Source: Streptomyces filipinensis (GTDB taxonomy: Bacteria > Actinomycetota > Actinomycetes > Streptomycetales > Streptomycetaceae). Taken from it: 64,000 bases of DNA. The notes under the pieces were generated by a model. That model was not told the DNA's origin. It saw only the letters and a program-made list of their open reading frames with translations, and ran no database searches. The translations under genes were made by a program, and so were the position numbers. The stretch covers positions 1 through 64,000 of the forward strand of contig NZ_BMTD01000004.1 of NCBI RefSeq assembly GCF_014649495.1, written 5' to 3'. Positions 52,827-61,716 of this stretch are shown one piece after another (the first letter of the stretch is position 1; each line of letters opens with the position of its first letter).

Positions 52827-53798
52827 TCACGGCTCCAGCACCACCTTCCCTGTCGTGCCGCGGTTCTCCAGTGCGCGGTGTGCCTCGGCCGCCTTTGCGA
52901 GGGGGAAGCGGGTGACGGCGGGGCGCAGCCGGCCGTGGGCGGCCTCGGCGAGGGCGCGCCGTTCGAGTGCGCGCAGGCCGCCGGCCCTGCGGAGCATCTT
53001 GGGGCCGAGCACGGACTCGGAGAGGCCTTCGACGGCGTAGCCCGCGCCGGCGCCGACGCCCTCCGCGGACCAGCCGAAGACCAGGTGCCGGCCGCCGGGG
53101 CCCAGGAGGGCCACGGCCTGCCGGGCCGCCTCGCCGCCGACGCCGTCGTAGACGATCGTGGCCGGCCGTCCCGCGAGGTGGGCGCGGACCTTCGCGGGCC
53201 ATGCGGTGTCGGTGTAGTCGGCGGCGAGATCCGCGCCGTTCGCCCGGACCCGGGCCGTCTTTCCGGCGCCGCCGGCGAGCCCGATGACGGTGGCGCCGGC
53301 GTTCCTGGCGTGCTGCACGAGGAGGGTGCCGATGCCGCCGGCGGCGGCCGGTACGACGACCACGTCGTCCGGTCCCGGTTCGGCGAACCCCGCGACGCCC
53401 AGCGCCGTGCGGCCCGTGCCGATCATGGCGACGGCCGCCGCGAAGTCCAGGTTCCCGGGGATCTCGTGCACGCGGTCGGCGTCGGTGACGGCGAGTTCGG
53501 CATAGCCTCCGGGCGCGAAGCCGAGGTGGGCCACGACCCGCCGGCCGAGCCAGAGTCCGTCGACGCCGTCGCCGAGGGCGTCCACGACGCCCGCGACCTC
53601 CCGGCCGGGCACGGTCGGCAGGGCGGGCCGCTCGGGCAGCGGGCCCCGGTGACCGGCGCGCAGGGCCGCGTCGAGCAGGTGGACCCCGGCCGCGGCGACC
53701 GCGATCCGTACCTGGCCGGGGCCGGGGACCGGGTCCTCGGCCCGCTCGTAGAGCAGGTTCTCGGCCGGCCCGAAGGCGTACAGACGGACGGCGTGCAT
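52827..53798 (-). CDS. Zinc-type quinone oxidoreductase-like (MDR family), SoxR-controlled
   Basis: This 323-residue NADPH-binding MDR protein has VYGAAGGVG-type nucleotide motif as VVVPAAAGGIGTLLVQHARN and the family's GREVAGVVDALGDGV. No catalytic zinc ligands seen. ATG 53798 starts MHAVRLYAFG. Its promoter contains a SoxR box, so it is likely induced by redox-cycling antibiotics, as the orthologue in S. coelicolor (from memory SCO4266) is a known SoxR target. Confidence 0.92.
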   Translation of the reverse strand: MHAVRLYAFGPAENLLYERAEDPVPGPGQVRIAVAAAGVHLLDAALRAGHRGPLPERPALPTVPGREVAGVVDALGDGVDGLWLGRRVVAHLGFAPGGYAELAVTDADRVHEIPGNLDFAAAVAMIGTGRTALGVAGFAEPGPDDVVVVPAAAGGIGTLLVQHARNAGATVIGLAGGAGKTARVRANGADLAADYTDTAWPAKVRAHLAGRPATIVYDGVGGEAARQAVALLGPGGRHLVFGWSAEGVGAGAGYAVEGLSESVLGPKMLRRAGGLRALERRALAEAAHGRLRPAVTRFPLAKAAEAHRALENRGTTGKVVLEP

Positions 53799-53854
53799 GG
53801 CGACCCCCGGGAAGACGACTGTCTCGGACTGTTGCGGCAGGGCCAACCCTCCGG

Positions 53855-53872
53855 CCTCAAGCATGCTTGAGG
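53855..53872 (-). promoter_or_regulatory. SoxR box
   Basis: CCTCAAGCATGCTTGAGG is a perfect 18-bp palindrome, matching the SoxR consensus CCTCAAGYTNRCTTGAGG. On the minus strand TTGACC overlaps its left edge as -35, and GAGGGT follows 19 bases later as a possible -10. This is the wide spacing SoxR needs. It also overlaps the stop codon of the upstream oxidoreductase gene. Confidence 0.92.
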
Positions 53873-55017
53873 TCAAGCGCGGGCCGGCCGAGGATCAGGG
53901 ACACGGCCGTGACCGCGCTGTTGAAGGACACCTCCGACAGCACCCCGGGCGCCGCCACCTGGTCGCCCGCGAGGTAGACCCCGTCGCCCCGGTCCACGCC
54001 GGGCCGGTCCCGCCAGCTGAGGCCGGGCGGGTCCACCGCCCCGGTACGGCCGTCGGCCACGGCGTCCCGCCGCCAGGTCACCCGCTCCCGCCAGCCGGGG
54101 AAGCCCAGATCGAGCAGTTCACCGGCGCGGGCCAGACCGTCGGCGCGCAACTCGCCCGGCCCGATCGGGATCTGCCCCTGGATCAGCTGCTCCCCGGCGG
54201 GTGCCAGGGTCCGGTCCGGCGCCGTGCACCGTTCGAGCCAGCCGGTCGCGTCGAGGTCGGAGAGGACGAAGGGGTCACCGCGCCGGGCGCGTACGGCGAG
54301 GTCGAGCAGGACGGTGCGGCCGCTGGGCCAGGTCAGTGAGTCGTCGCCGAGCAGCCGGCGGGCGGCGGGCAGGGAGGTCGCGACGATCACGGGGGTGCCG
54401 GTGGGCAGTGCGTCGACGCGGGAGAGCGTCTCGATCCGCACGCCCAGCTTCCAGGCCCGCGCGGCCATCCGGTCGATGACACGGGCCCAGCCGCCGACCG
54501 GGTAGTGCGCCTCCGGCGGCAGCTTGGTGGCCCGGCGCAGGCGTTCCTGCACGAACGCGGCGGACAGGGCGCCCGGGTCGTGGTGGAAGAGGGCGACGGC
54601 CGCGTAGTGGGCCGCGGCGCGGGCGCCCTCCTCGCCGGCGATCTCGCTCGCCCAGCTCAGGAAGTCGGCGTCGACGGGGGCCGGGCGCAGGCCGGGGCGC
54701 AGCAGCTTGAGCATGCCGAAGGGCGGGGTGCGGCGCAGGGCGCCGTGGTGGCGCAGCCGCAGCCGGGCCGCCTCCAGCGGCGGGATGGGGGCGAGCGGGC
54801 CGATCAGGTCGCGCTGCTTGAGCCAGGTCCAGTGCGGGCCGCCGTTGTAGAGGGCGTGCGGGCCCTCGTTGGTGCGGTACGGGCCCGCGGCGGTGCGGGC
54901 CCTGCCGCCCAGGGTGTGGTGGGCCTCGTACACGGTGACCCTGGCGCCTGCCTCGGCGGCGGTGATCGCGGCGGTGAGTCCGGCGAAGCCGCCGCCGACG
55001 ACGGTGATGGGGTGCAT
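53857..55017 (-). CDS. FAD/NAD(P)-dependent oxidoreductase (phytoene-desaturase-like)
   Basis: This 386-residue protein has the dinucleotide motif ITVVGGGFAGLTAAITAAEA, the EAHHTLGGRARTA amine-oxidase/desaturase signature and a C-terminal GDGVYLAGDQVAAPG. Substrate unknown. ATG 55017. Its last codons lie within the SoxR box of the downstream gene. Readthrough into that gene is possible. Confidence 0.9.
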   Translation of the reverse strand: MHPITVVGGGFAGLTAAITAAEAGARVTVYEAHHTLGGRARTAAGPYRTNEGPHALYNGGPHWTWLKQRDLIGPLAPIPPLEAARLRLRHHGALRRTPPFGMLKLLRPGLRPAPVDADFLSWASEIAGEEGARAAAHYAAVALFHHDPGALSAAFVQERLRRATKLPPEAHYPVGGWARVIDRMAARAWKLGVRIETLSRVDALPTGTPVIVATSLPAARRLLGDDSLTWPSGRTVLLDLAVRARRGDPFVLSDLDATGWLERCTAPDRTLAPAGEQLIQGQIPIGPGELRADGLARAGELLDLGFPGWRERVTWRRDAVADGRTGAVDPPGLSWRDRPGVDRGDGVYLAGDQVAAPGVLSEVSFNSAVTAVSLILGRPALDLKHA

Positions 55018-55147
55018 GGGACGGTCTCTCCCTCGGATCGGTTCGCCTGGTGTGTAACGAGGACGGCCGGGGTGTGCCGGGATGTGACATGGACGGGGTT
55101 CTCGCAGGTCGGGGCGGTTTGTCAGTGGCGGGGTGCAGCATGGGGGC

Positions 55148-55843
55148 ATGGCGAGGAGAGCGATGGGCGGCGGCCGTGCGGCGGGCGGCCGGGCAGGGGT
55201 GCGGGGGGCGCGACGGCCGGAGTTGAGGCTGCCGCCTCTGGAGCCGTGGCCCGACGCGGAGTTGCGGCCCGACGGGGACTACGACGGGCTGGAGTTCCGG
55301 GACGCGGACCTGACCGGGCAGGACGGCGTGGGCGCCCGGTTCATGGACTGCGCGCTGACGGGCTGCGCGGTGGACGGTACGGGGCTGGGCCGGGCCAGAG
55401 TGCTGGACTCGGTCCTGACCGGGCTGCGCGGGGTCGGCACGCATCTCGCCGAGTCCACGTTCCGGGACGTCGAGCTGGTCGACGCCCGCCTGGGCGGCAC
55501 CCAGCTGCACGGTGCCGTCCTGGAGCGGGTCGTGGTGCGCGGCGGCAAGATCGACTTTCTGAACCTGCGCGAGGCCCGCCTCAAGGACGTCGTCTTCGAG
55601 TCCTGTGTGCTGGTCGAGCCGGACTTCGCGGGCGCGCGCCTGGAGCGGGTGGAGTTCGTCGACTGCGCGCTGAGAGAGGCCGACTTCGGCGGCGCGACGC
55701 TGAAGGACGTGGACCTGCGCGGTGCCGCTCCGCTGGAGATCGTGCGGGGACTGGACCGGCTGTCCGGGGCGGTGGTCAGCACGGGGCAACTGCTGGATCT
55801 GGCGCCCGCGTTGGCGGCGGAGCTGGGCATCCGGGTGGAGTGA
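55148..55843 (+). CDS. Pentapeptide-repeat protein
   Basis: This protein of about 231 residues has a right-handed quadrilateral beta-helix built of A(D/N)LXX repeats: LEFRDADLTGQDGVGARFMD, CALTGCAVDGTGLGRARVLD, LNLREARLKDVVFESCVLVE, DFAGARLERVEFVDCALREA. The pattern resembles MfpA/Qnr-type DNA mimics, but a gyrase role is not implied. ATG 55148 or GTG 55133. Confidence 0.87.
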   Translation: MARRAMGGGRAAGGRAGVRGARRPELRLPPLEPWPDAELRPDGDYDGLEFRDADLTGQDGVGARFMDCALTGCAVDGTGLGRARVLDSVLTGLRGVGTHLAESTFRDVELVDARLGGTQLHGAVLERVVVRGGKIDFLNLREARLKDVVFESCVLVEPDFAGARLERVEFVDCALREADFGGATLKDVDLRGAAPLEIVRGLDRLSGAVVSTGQLLDLAPALAAELGIRVE

Positions 55844-55880
55844 GGACGGCGGGGGTCCGGGGGCGGGGTCCCGGGGCGGC

Positions 55881-55898
55881 GGGGGGCGGGAGCCCCCC
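55881..55898. terminator. Short terminator
   Basis: GGGGGGC and GCCCCCC with loop GGGA, between convergent genes ending at 55843 and 55929. Confidence 0.65.
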
Positions 55899-55928
55899 GA
55901 CCGGCACGCACGGCTACGGCACGCGACG

Positions 55929-56468
55929 CTAGGGCACTCTCGGAAAGCGGGCCTGCAGTGTCCAGACGGCCGGGTTCTCCGCCAGGTCCTCGTGGAGGTC
56001 GGTGAGGTCCGCGATCAGGTCGTGCAGGAAGTCGCGGGCCTCGCGGCGCAGTGCGGCGTGGGAGAAGGACAGCGGGGACTCCTCGGCCGGCGCCCAGTCG
56101 GCGGTGATGTCCACCCAGCCGAAGCGGCGCTCGAAGAGCATCCGGTCGGTGGACTCGGTGAAGTCCAGCTCCGCGTGCTGCGGCCGGGCGGCGCGGGAAC
56201 CCATCGGATCCCGGTCCAGCCGCTCCACGATGTCGCACAGCGCCCAGGCGAAGTCCAGCACCGGCACCCATCCCCAGGATGTGGACAGTTCCCGGTCCGT
56301 CCTGGTGTCCGCGAGATAGACGTCTCCGCAGAACAGGTCGTGCCGCAGCGCGTGGACGTCCGCGCGGCGGTAGTCGGTCTGCGGGGGGTCGGGAAACCGG
56401 TTGGAGAGGGCGTAGCCGATGTCGAGCACGTCACAGATGGTGTCATGCCTGCCCGCGCCCCCCGGCAC
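55929..56468 (-). CDS. Conserved hypothetical protein
   Basis: This 179-residue protein (GTG 56468, or GTG 56429) has a notable RFPDPPQTDYRRADVHALRH and GWVPVLDFAWALCDIVERLD. It is acidic and probably globular. No family recognised. It is divergent from the peptidase gene (16 bases apart). Confidence 0.75.
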   Translation of the reverse strand: MPGGAGRHDTICDVLDIGYALSNRFPDPPQTDYRRADVHALRHDLFCGDVYLADTRTDRELSTSWGWVPVLDFAWALCDIVERLDRDPMGSRAARPQHAELDFTESTDRMLFERRFGWVDITADWAPAEESPLSFSHAALRREARDFLHDLIADLTDLHEDLAENPAVWTLQARFPRVP

Positions 56469-56482
56469 ATAAGATCACTGAC

Positions 56483-57877
56483 ATGTCCAGATCCGTGCGC
56501 CTTGTCCCGGCCGTCGCGGCCCTGCTCGTCCTCGCCCTCACCGGGACCGCGTGCGACGGCGGTGTGCACGGCACCCCGGGCGGCTCCGGGCTGCGCGACC
56601 CGTACTTCCCCAAGGCCGGCAACGGCGGCTACGACGTCGGGCACTACGACCTCACCCTGGACTACACCCCCGCCACCCACCGGCTCACCGGTACGGCGGT
56701 CATCACCGCCCGCGCCACCCGGGCCCTGTCCGCCTTCGACCTCGACCTCGCAGGGCTGGACGTCGACTCGGTGACCGTCGAGGGCCGAAAGGCCCTCTTC
56801 AACCGCGCCGGCCAGGAACTGACCGTCCGCCCGCACGACGACCTGAGCAAGGGCGAGACCTTCCGCACGGTCGTCCGCTACGCGGGCACCCCGCGCACGC
56901 TCACCGACCCCGACGGCTCCCAGGAGGGCTGGCTGCCCACCGCCGACGGCGCCCTCGGCCTCGGCGAACCCGTCGGTTCCATGGCCTGGTTCCCGGGCAA
57001 CCACCACCCCTCCGACAAGGCGACCTACGACCTCACCGTCACCGTCCCCAAGGGTCTCCAGGCCGTCTCCAACGGCGAGTTGGCGGACCAGGCCACCAAG
57101 GGCGGCCGCACGGCCTACCACTGGCACACCGCCCAGCCCATGGCGAGCTATCTCGCCACGGTCGCCGTCGGCCACTTCGACCTCACCCGCAGCACCGGCC
57201 CGCACGGGCTGCCGATCCTCACCGCCGTCGACCCCACCCAGGAGAAGGCGAGCCGGAAGGTGCTCGCGCAACTCCCCGACATCATCAAGTGGGAGGAGAT
57301 CAACTTCGGGCCGTACCCCTTCTCCTCCACCGGGGCGATCGTCGACCGGCCGGGCGACGTCGGCTACGCCCTGGAGACCCAGAACCGCCCCGTCTTCCCC
57401 GGCGACGAGTTCGACACCGGCACGCTCGTGCACGAACTCGCCCACCAGTGGTACGGCGACTCGGTCACCCCGAAGTCCTGGCAGGACATGTGGCTCAACG
57501 AGGGCTTCGCCACCTACGCGGAGTGGCTGTACCGGGAGGACCACGGCGGCAAGAGCGCCCAGCAGACCTTCACGGATCTCTACGACGGTGACAACGAGGC
57601 CATCTGGGCCTACCCGCCCGCCAAACCGTCCGGTGCCGCGCACATCTCCGACAGCCCCGTCTACGAGCGCGGCGCGATGGTCCTGCAGAAGATCCGGCAG
57701 AAGGTCGGCGACGACACGTTCTACGACATCATCCAGGGCTGGGCCGCCGCCCACCGCCATGGCAGCGCGAACACCGCCGACTTCACCGCGTACGTCGAGA
57801 AGAAGGCCCCGCACCAGGACTTCACCGAGATATGGAAGGACTGGCTGTACGGGGACCGCAAACCGTCCCGGCCCTGA
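56483..57877 (+). CDS. M1-family metallopeptidase lipoprotein
   Basis: This 464-residue exported lipoprotein has a lipobox in LVLALTGTACDGG. The zinc site is HELAHQW and then NEGFA 18 residues later (HExxH-x18-E); the catalytic Tyr is in DSPVYERGAMVLQ. It lacks the usual N-terminal GxMEN exactly, though MAWFPGN and GYALETQNR appear. A surface aminopeptidase is inferred. Confidence 0.93.
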   Translation: MSRSVRLVPAVAALLVLALTGTACDGGVHGTPGGSGLRDPYFPKAGNGGYDVGHYDLTLDYTPATHRLTGTAVITARATRALSAFDLDLAGLDVDSVTVEGRKALFNRAGQELTVRPHDDLSKGETFRTVVRYAGTPRTLTDPDGSQEGWLPTADGALGLGEPVGSMAWFPGNHHPSDKATYDLTVTVPKGLQAVSNGELADQATKGGRTAYHWHTAQPMASYLATVAVGHFDLTRSTGPHGLPILTAVDPTQEKASRKVLAQLPDIIKWEEINFGPYPFSSTGAIVDRPGDVGYALETQNRPVFPGDEFDTGTLVHELAHQWYGDSVTPKSWQDMWLNEGFATYAEWLYREDHGGKSAQQTFTDLYDGDNEAIWAYPPAKPSGAAHISDSPVYERGAMVLQKIRQKVGDDTFYDIIQGWAAAHRHGSANTADFTAYVEKKAPHQDFTEIWKDWLYGDRKPSRP

Positions 57878-57940
57878 CCGGCCGGCCGCGTCCCTCGCCG
57901 CGGTGTCCCGCCGGCCGGCGTCGTCCGCCGCACGGCCTGA

Positions 57941-58894
57941 TCAGCCCTCCCACGCGTCCAGCAGCCGCCCGAGCCCCGGCGGCCACACCGGCTCGGGTTC
58001 CCCGGCCAGTTCCCGCCTCGTCCACCACCGCCAGCCGAGGATGCCGTCGGCGGTGTGCTCGGCGGCGAGGCGGGGGCCGGCCGGGTCCCGGCGGGGACCG
58101 CGGGTGACGTAGACGTGCTCGTGCTGGCGGACGGGGATGTCCATGCGGGTGAAGTCGTGCTCCCAGGTGCACAGCAGGGGGCCGGGCTCCAGATCGCTCC
58201 AGCCGGTCTCCTCGGCCAGTTCGCGCAGGGCGCCCTCGCGCGGGCTCTCGCCCGGCTCCAGGCCGCCGCCGGGCAGGGCCCAGTGGGGCCCGACCTCGAC
58301 GTTGTCGTACCGGAAGAGGAACACCGCGCCGTCCGGGGCCACGACGGCGATCCGGGCCGCCGCTCTCGGTATGCGCAGCACCTCGCCCAGCACCTTGCGG
58401 AGCACGGCGCAGGGGCGGCCCCGGGCGCGGTCGGGGCGCCGGCCGATCAGTTCGTAGCCGAGGGCGGTCCAGAAGGCCAGGGCCTTGGGGTTGTTGGCGA
58501 GGACGGCGAGCCGCACCGCGCCGCGGCCTTGCGCGCGGAAACGGTTCTCGACGAGACGCACGAGGGCACGGCCGTACCCCTTGCCGTGCTGGGCCGCGTC
58601 CACCAGCAGCAGTCCGATCCACGGGTCCGGGTCGGCCGGGTCGGGGTGGTGGGCGAGGGTGCCCGCGAGCCCGACGAGGCGCCCCTGCTCCGTGCGGGCG
58701 AGCAGCACTTCGGCGTCCGGCATCGCCAGGTCCTCGGCCAGCGCGGCCGCGACCTGCCCGGGGCGTACGTCGTCCGGGTCGGGGAAGTCACCGCTGAGCC
58801 GGTGGAACTCGCGGTTGGACGCGTACAGCGCGGTGAGTTCGGTCAGCAGCGGGGCCGGGATGTCCTGTCCGGGGGAGAGGGGCTCAAGGATCAC
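57941..58894 (-). CDS. GNAT-Nudix fusion protein
   Basis: This 317-residue protein has a GNAT acetyltransferase (about 1-165: GLLLVDAAQHGKGYGRALVR) fused to a Nudix hydrolase (about 175-310) with the complete box GGGLEPGESPREGALRELAE, ETGW. This combination suggests a repair or detoxification enzyme acting on acylated nucleotides, inferred only. ATG 58894. Confidence 0.92.
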   Translation of the reverse strand: MILEPLSPGQDIPAPLLTELTALYASNREFHRLSGDFPDPDDVRPGQVAAALAEDLAMPDAEVLLARTEQGRLVGLAGTLAHHPDPADPDPWIGLLLVDAAQHGKGYGRALVRLVENRFRAQGRGAVRLAVLANNPKALAFWTALGYELIGRRPDRARGRPCAVLRKVLGEVLRIPRAAARIAVVAPDGAVFLFRYDNVEVGPHWALPGGGLEPGESPREGALRELAEETGWSDLEPGPLLCTWEHDFTRMDIPVRQHEHVYVTRGPRRDPAGPRLAAEHTADGILGWRWWTRRELAGEPEPVWPPGLGRLLDAWEG

Positions 58895-59008
58895 GGGGGC
58901 AACCTAACCGCAGGCCGTGCCGTCCTCACCGGGATTTCCCGGGCGGCGACGGATGCCCCGGACCGCGTGCGCGCCGGGTCCGGGGCTGTCCGCTCGGACG
59001 ATCGGGCG

Positions 59009-59584
59009 TCAGACGTTGACGCCGAAGTCCTGGGCGATGCCGACCAGGCCCGAGGCGTAGCCCTGGCCCACCGCGCGGAACTTCCACTCCGCGCCGTTGC
59101 GGTACAGCTCGCCGAAGACCATGGCGGTCTCCGTGGCGGCGTCCTCGGAGAGGTCGTAGCGGGCGATCTCGGCGCCGCCGGCCTGGTTGACGATGCGGAT
59201 GTAGGCGTTGCGGACCTGGCCGAAGTTCTGGCCGCGGTTCTCGGCGTCGTAGATGGACACCGGGAAGACGATCTTGTCGATGTCGGCCGGGAGCGCGGCC
59301 AGGTTGACGTTGATCGCCTCGTCGTCGCCGGCGCCCTCGCCCGTGCGGTTGTCGCCGGTGTGGACGATGGAGTTGTCCGGGGTCTGCTTGTTGTTGAAGA
59401 AGACGAAGTGCGCGTCCGAGTAGACCTTGCCCTGGCCGTTCACCGCGATGGCCGAGGCGTCCAGGTCGAAGTCCGTGCCGGTGGTGGTGCGGACGTCCCA
59501 GCCGAGGCCCACGGTGACGGCGGTCAGGCCCGGAGCCTCCTTGGTGAGCGAGACGTTGCCACCCTTGGACAGGCTTACAGCCAT
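59009..59584 (-). CDS. TerD-family protein
   Basis: This 191-residue calcium-binding stress protein has [20 protein letters not shown], the Ca motif in [10 protein letters not shown], and [20 protein letters not shown]. Such TerD proteins relate to tellurite resistance, differentiation and calcium. It has tandem 13-bp repeats upstream. Confidence 0.95.
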   Translation of the reverse strand: MAVSLSKGGNVSLTKEAPGLTAVTVGLGWDVRTTTGTDFDLDASAIAVNGQGKVYSDAHFVFFNNKQTPDNSIVHTGDNRTGEGAGDDEAINVNLAALPADIDKIVFPVSIYDAENRGQNFGQVRNAYIRIVNQAGGAEIARYDLSEDAATETAMVFGELYRNGAEWKFRAVGQGYASGLVGIAQDFGVNV

Positions 59585-59678
59585 GATTGGGAGTCCTTCC
59601 CTTTAGGTTTCTGTGCCGACGAAGCTACCGTCACCGGGGAGAACGTCGAGGGGGGTCCCCATGGTTCCGGATCCCTTT

Positions 59679-59704
59679 ACCTCTTTTACCAACCTCTTTT
59701 ACCA
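59679..59704 (-). repeat. Two tandem 13-bp repeats upstream of terD
   Basis: TGGTAAAAGAGGT occurs twice head-to-tail on the terD strand, about 95 bases before its ATG. AT-richness and exactness suggest a promoter or operator element. Confidence 0.6.
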
Positions 59705-59755
59705 GCCTCGAAAACCGGGTGACGCGGGGCGGGCCGGGCCGGGAACATGGGACGC

Positions 59756-60184
59756 ATGTCCGGTCCTTACGTCGTTCGTGGCTCCGTCTCGCTTCCCGAG
59801 GCCGAGCTGATGTGGCGTTTCTCCAGGTCGTCAGGGCCCGGCGGCCAGCACGTCAACACCAGTGACTCGCAGGTGGAGCTGCGTTTCGACCTGGCGCGCA
59901 CCGAGGCGCTGCCTCCGGTGTGGAAGGAGCGGGCGCTGCAGCGGCTCGCGGGCCGCCTCGTCGACGGAGTGGTGTCCGTGCGTGCCTCCGAGCACCGCTC
60001 CCAGTGGCGCAACCGCGAGGCCGCCGCCGTCCGCCTCGCCGCCCTCCTCGCCGAGGCCAGCGCACCCCCGCCCAGGCCGCGCCGCCCCACCCGGATCCCG
60101 CGCGGTATCAACGAACGCCGGCTGCGGGAGAAGAAGCAGCGCTCGGACACCAAGCGGGGCCGCTCGGGCCGGGACTGGTCGTGA
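59756..60184 (+). CDS. arfB: Alternative ribosome rescue factor ArfB-like peptidyl-tRNA hydrolase
   Basis: This 142-residue release-factor-like domain has the GGQ motif in SSGPGGQHVNTSDS and a basic C-terminal tail (RRLREKKQRSDTKRGRSGRD) that enters the mRNA channel of stalled ribosomes. ATG 59756, or ATG 59747. Followed by a terminator. Confidence 0.93.
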   Translation: MSGPYVVRGSVSLPEAELMWRFSRSSGPGGQHVNTSDSQVELRFDLARTEALPPVWKERALQRLAGRLVDGVVSVRASEHRSQWRNREAAAVRLAALLAEASAPPPRPRRPTRIPRGINERRLREKKQRSDTKRGRSGRDWS

Positions 60185-60187
60185 GCC

Positions 60188-60210
60188 GGTGCCGCCCGGC
60201 GGGCGGCACC
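60188..60210 (+). terminator. Terminator after arfB
   Basis: GGTGCCGCCC and its complement with loop GGC, 4 bases after the stop, ending at the start of the ECF41 promoter. Confidence 0.78.
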
Positions 60211-60237
60211 CGTCACATCCGCGGTCCGCGGTTCGTC
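60211..60237 (+). promoter_or_regulatory. Second ECF41-type promoter
   Basis: CGTCACA, 16 bases, CGTC; matches the ECF41 pattern with one base change in the -35. Upstream of the sigma gene at 60298. Confidence 0.8.
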
Positions 60238-60297
60238 AGTGACACAGAGGACTGAGGCGCAGGACCGCTGACGGCGACGGAGAGGCCGGACCACACG

Positions 60298-61155
60298 ATG
60301 AGCGACAACGGGCAGCACCGCGACGACGATCTTCTGGCCGAGCGGTTCGAGGCGTACCGGGGGCATCTGCGGGCCGTCGCCTACCGGATGCTGGGTTCGG
60401 TCGTGGAGGCCGAGGACGCGGTGCAGGAGGCGTGGTTCCGGCTGAGCCGCTCCGACACCGGTGAGGTGGGCAACCTCGGGGGCTGGCTGACGACCGTCGT
60501 CGGCCGGGTCTGCCTCGACATGCTCCGCTCCCGCCGTTCCCGTGGCGAGGAGCCCCTGGACACCTGGAACCCGGGCGCCTCCGCCGCACCGGACCCGGCC
60601 CAGGACGCGGTGCTCGCGGACTCGGTCGGGGTGGCGCTGCTCGTCGTCCTCGACACGCTGTCGCCGGCCGAGCGGCTGGCGTTCGTGCTGCACGATCTGT
60701 TCGGGGTGCCGTTCGACGAGGTCGGCGGCGTCCTCGGGCGCAGTCCGGCCGCCGCGCGGCAGCTGGCCAGCCGCGCGCGGCGGCGGGTGCGGGGTGCTCA
60801 GGCGCCGGAGGCGGACCTGGTCCGGCAGCGGGAAGTGGTCGACGCCTTTCTGTCGGCCGCGCGGGACGGTGACTTCGACGGGCTGCTGGCGGTGCTCGAC
60901 CCGGACGTGCTGGCCCGCAGCGACGCCGGTACGAGCATCGGCGCGGCCGGGGTCGCCTCCGGCGCGAAGAGCTTCGCCCATCTGGCCCGCGTCGCGCGTG
61001 CCGCGCTGGTGGACGGTGCCACGGGGCTGGTCGTGTACGCCGACGGCCGGCTGGAGCGCGCGCTGACGTTCACCTTCGTGGCCGACCGGATCGCGTCCAT
61101 CGACATCGTGACGAACCCGGACCGGTTGGCGGAGCTGACCGTCGAGCCGGCCTGA
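60298..61155 (+). CDS. Second ECF41-family sigma factor (SigJ-like)
   Basis: This 285-residue protein has region 2 (YRMLGSVVEAEDAVQEAWFR), region 4 (LSPAERLAFVLHDLFGVPFD ... SPAAARQLASRARRRV) and the C-terminal SnoaL-like domain (VVDAFLSAARDGDFDGLLAV ... TNPDRLAELTV). No CMD partner is next to it, unlike the first ECF41. Preceded by a matching promoter, so autoregulated. Confidence 0.93.
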   Translation: MSDNGQHRDDDLLAERFEAYRGHLRAVAYRMLGSVVEAEDAVQEAWFRLSRSDTGEVGNLGGWLTTVVGRVCLDMLRSRRSRGEEPLDTWNPGASAAPDPAQDAVLADSVGVALLVVLDTLSPAERLAFVLHDLFGVPFDEVGGVLGRSPAAARQLASRARRRVRGAQAPEADLVRQREVVDAFLSAARDGDFDGLLAVLDPDVLARSDAGTSIGAAGVASGAKSFAHLARVARAALVDGATGLVVYADGRLERALTFTFVADRIASIDIVTNPDRLAELTVEPA

Positions 61156-61208
61156 GGCGAGCCGGGGCGGCGGACGACCGGAACCACCACGGCGCCGCCC
61201 CCGGACCC

Positions 61209-61667
61209 TCACACCCGCCGTACCCCGACCGTCTCACCCTCGGTGACCTCCCCCGTGGGGCGGAAGCCCAGGCCCAGGTAGAAGCCCTCGGGGCCGCCCG
61301 CGCCGGGATGCCAGCAGACGTACATCTCGGTGCCGCCGCGGCCCCGGACCAGGTCGGCCACCGCGTCGACCGCGAAGCGGCCGTACCCCCGGCGCTGCGC
61401 GTCCGCGGCGATGTTCAGGCGCCACAGGCCCGAGCGGCGCACGCTGCCGTCGCCGTACCAGTCGATGTCCAGGAAGGCCATCAGGAAGCCGACCGGACGG
61501 TCGTCGTCGACGATCAGCCGGGGCCAGGCGACGCCGGCGGGGTGGACGTAGGCCTCGGCGAGGGACCGTACGACCGGCTGGACCGCGTGTTCCTGGTCGG
61601 GGTGGATCCGGATGCCGATCGCCGCGTCGAAGTTCGCGGGTGTGACGTCTTCCAGGCGGGGTGTCAT
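61209..61667 (-). CDS. GNAT acetyltransferase
   Basis: This 152-residue protein has the acetyl-CoA motif in NIAADAQRRGYGRFAVDAVA and closing EGFYLGLGFRPTGEV. Resembles spermidine acetyltransferase-like proteins; substrate unknown. ATG 61667. Confidence 0.88.
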   Translation of the reverse strand: MTPRLEDVTPANFDAAIGIRIHPDQEHAVQPVVRSLAEAYVHPAGVAWPRLIVDDDRPVGFLMAFLDIDWYGDGSVRRSGLWRLNIAADAQRRGYGRFAVDAVADLVRGRGGTEMYVCWHPGAGGPEGFYLGLGFRPTGEVTEGETVGVRRV

Positions 61668-61716
61668 GCGCGCACCGTAAGCCCGCGGTTCAGCCCCCGC
61701 CACGCAATATCGGGGC

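Noticed and set aside
56279..56482. N-terminal extension of the M1 peptidase
   Set aside because: The lipoprotein signal starts at 56483; the extension is a shadow of the divergent gene.
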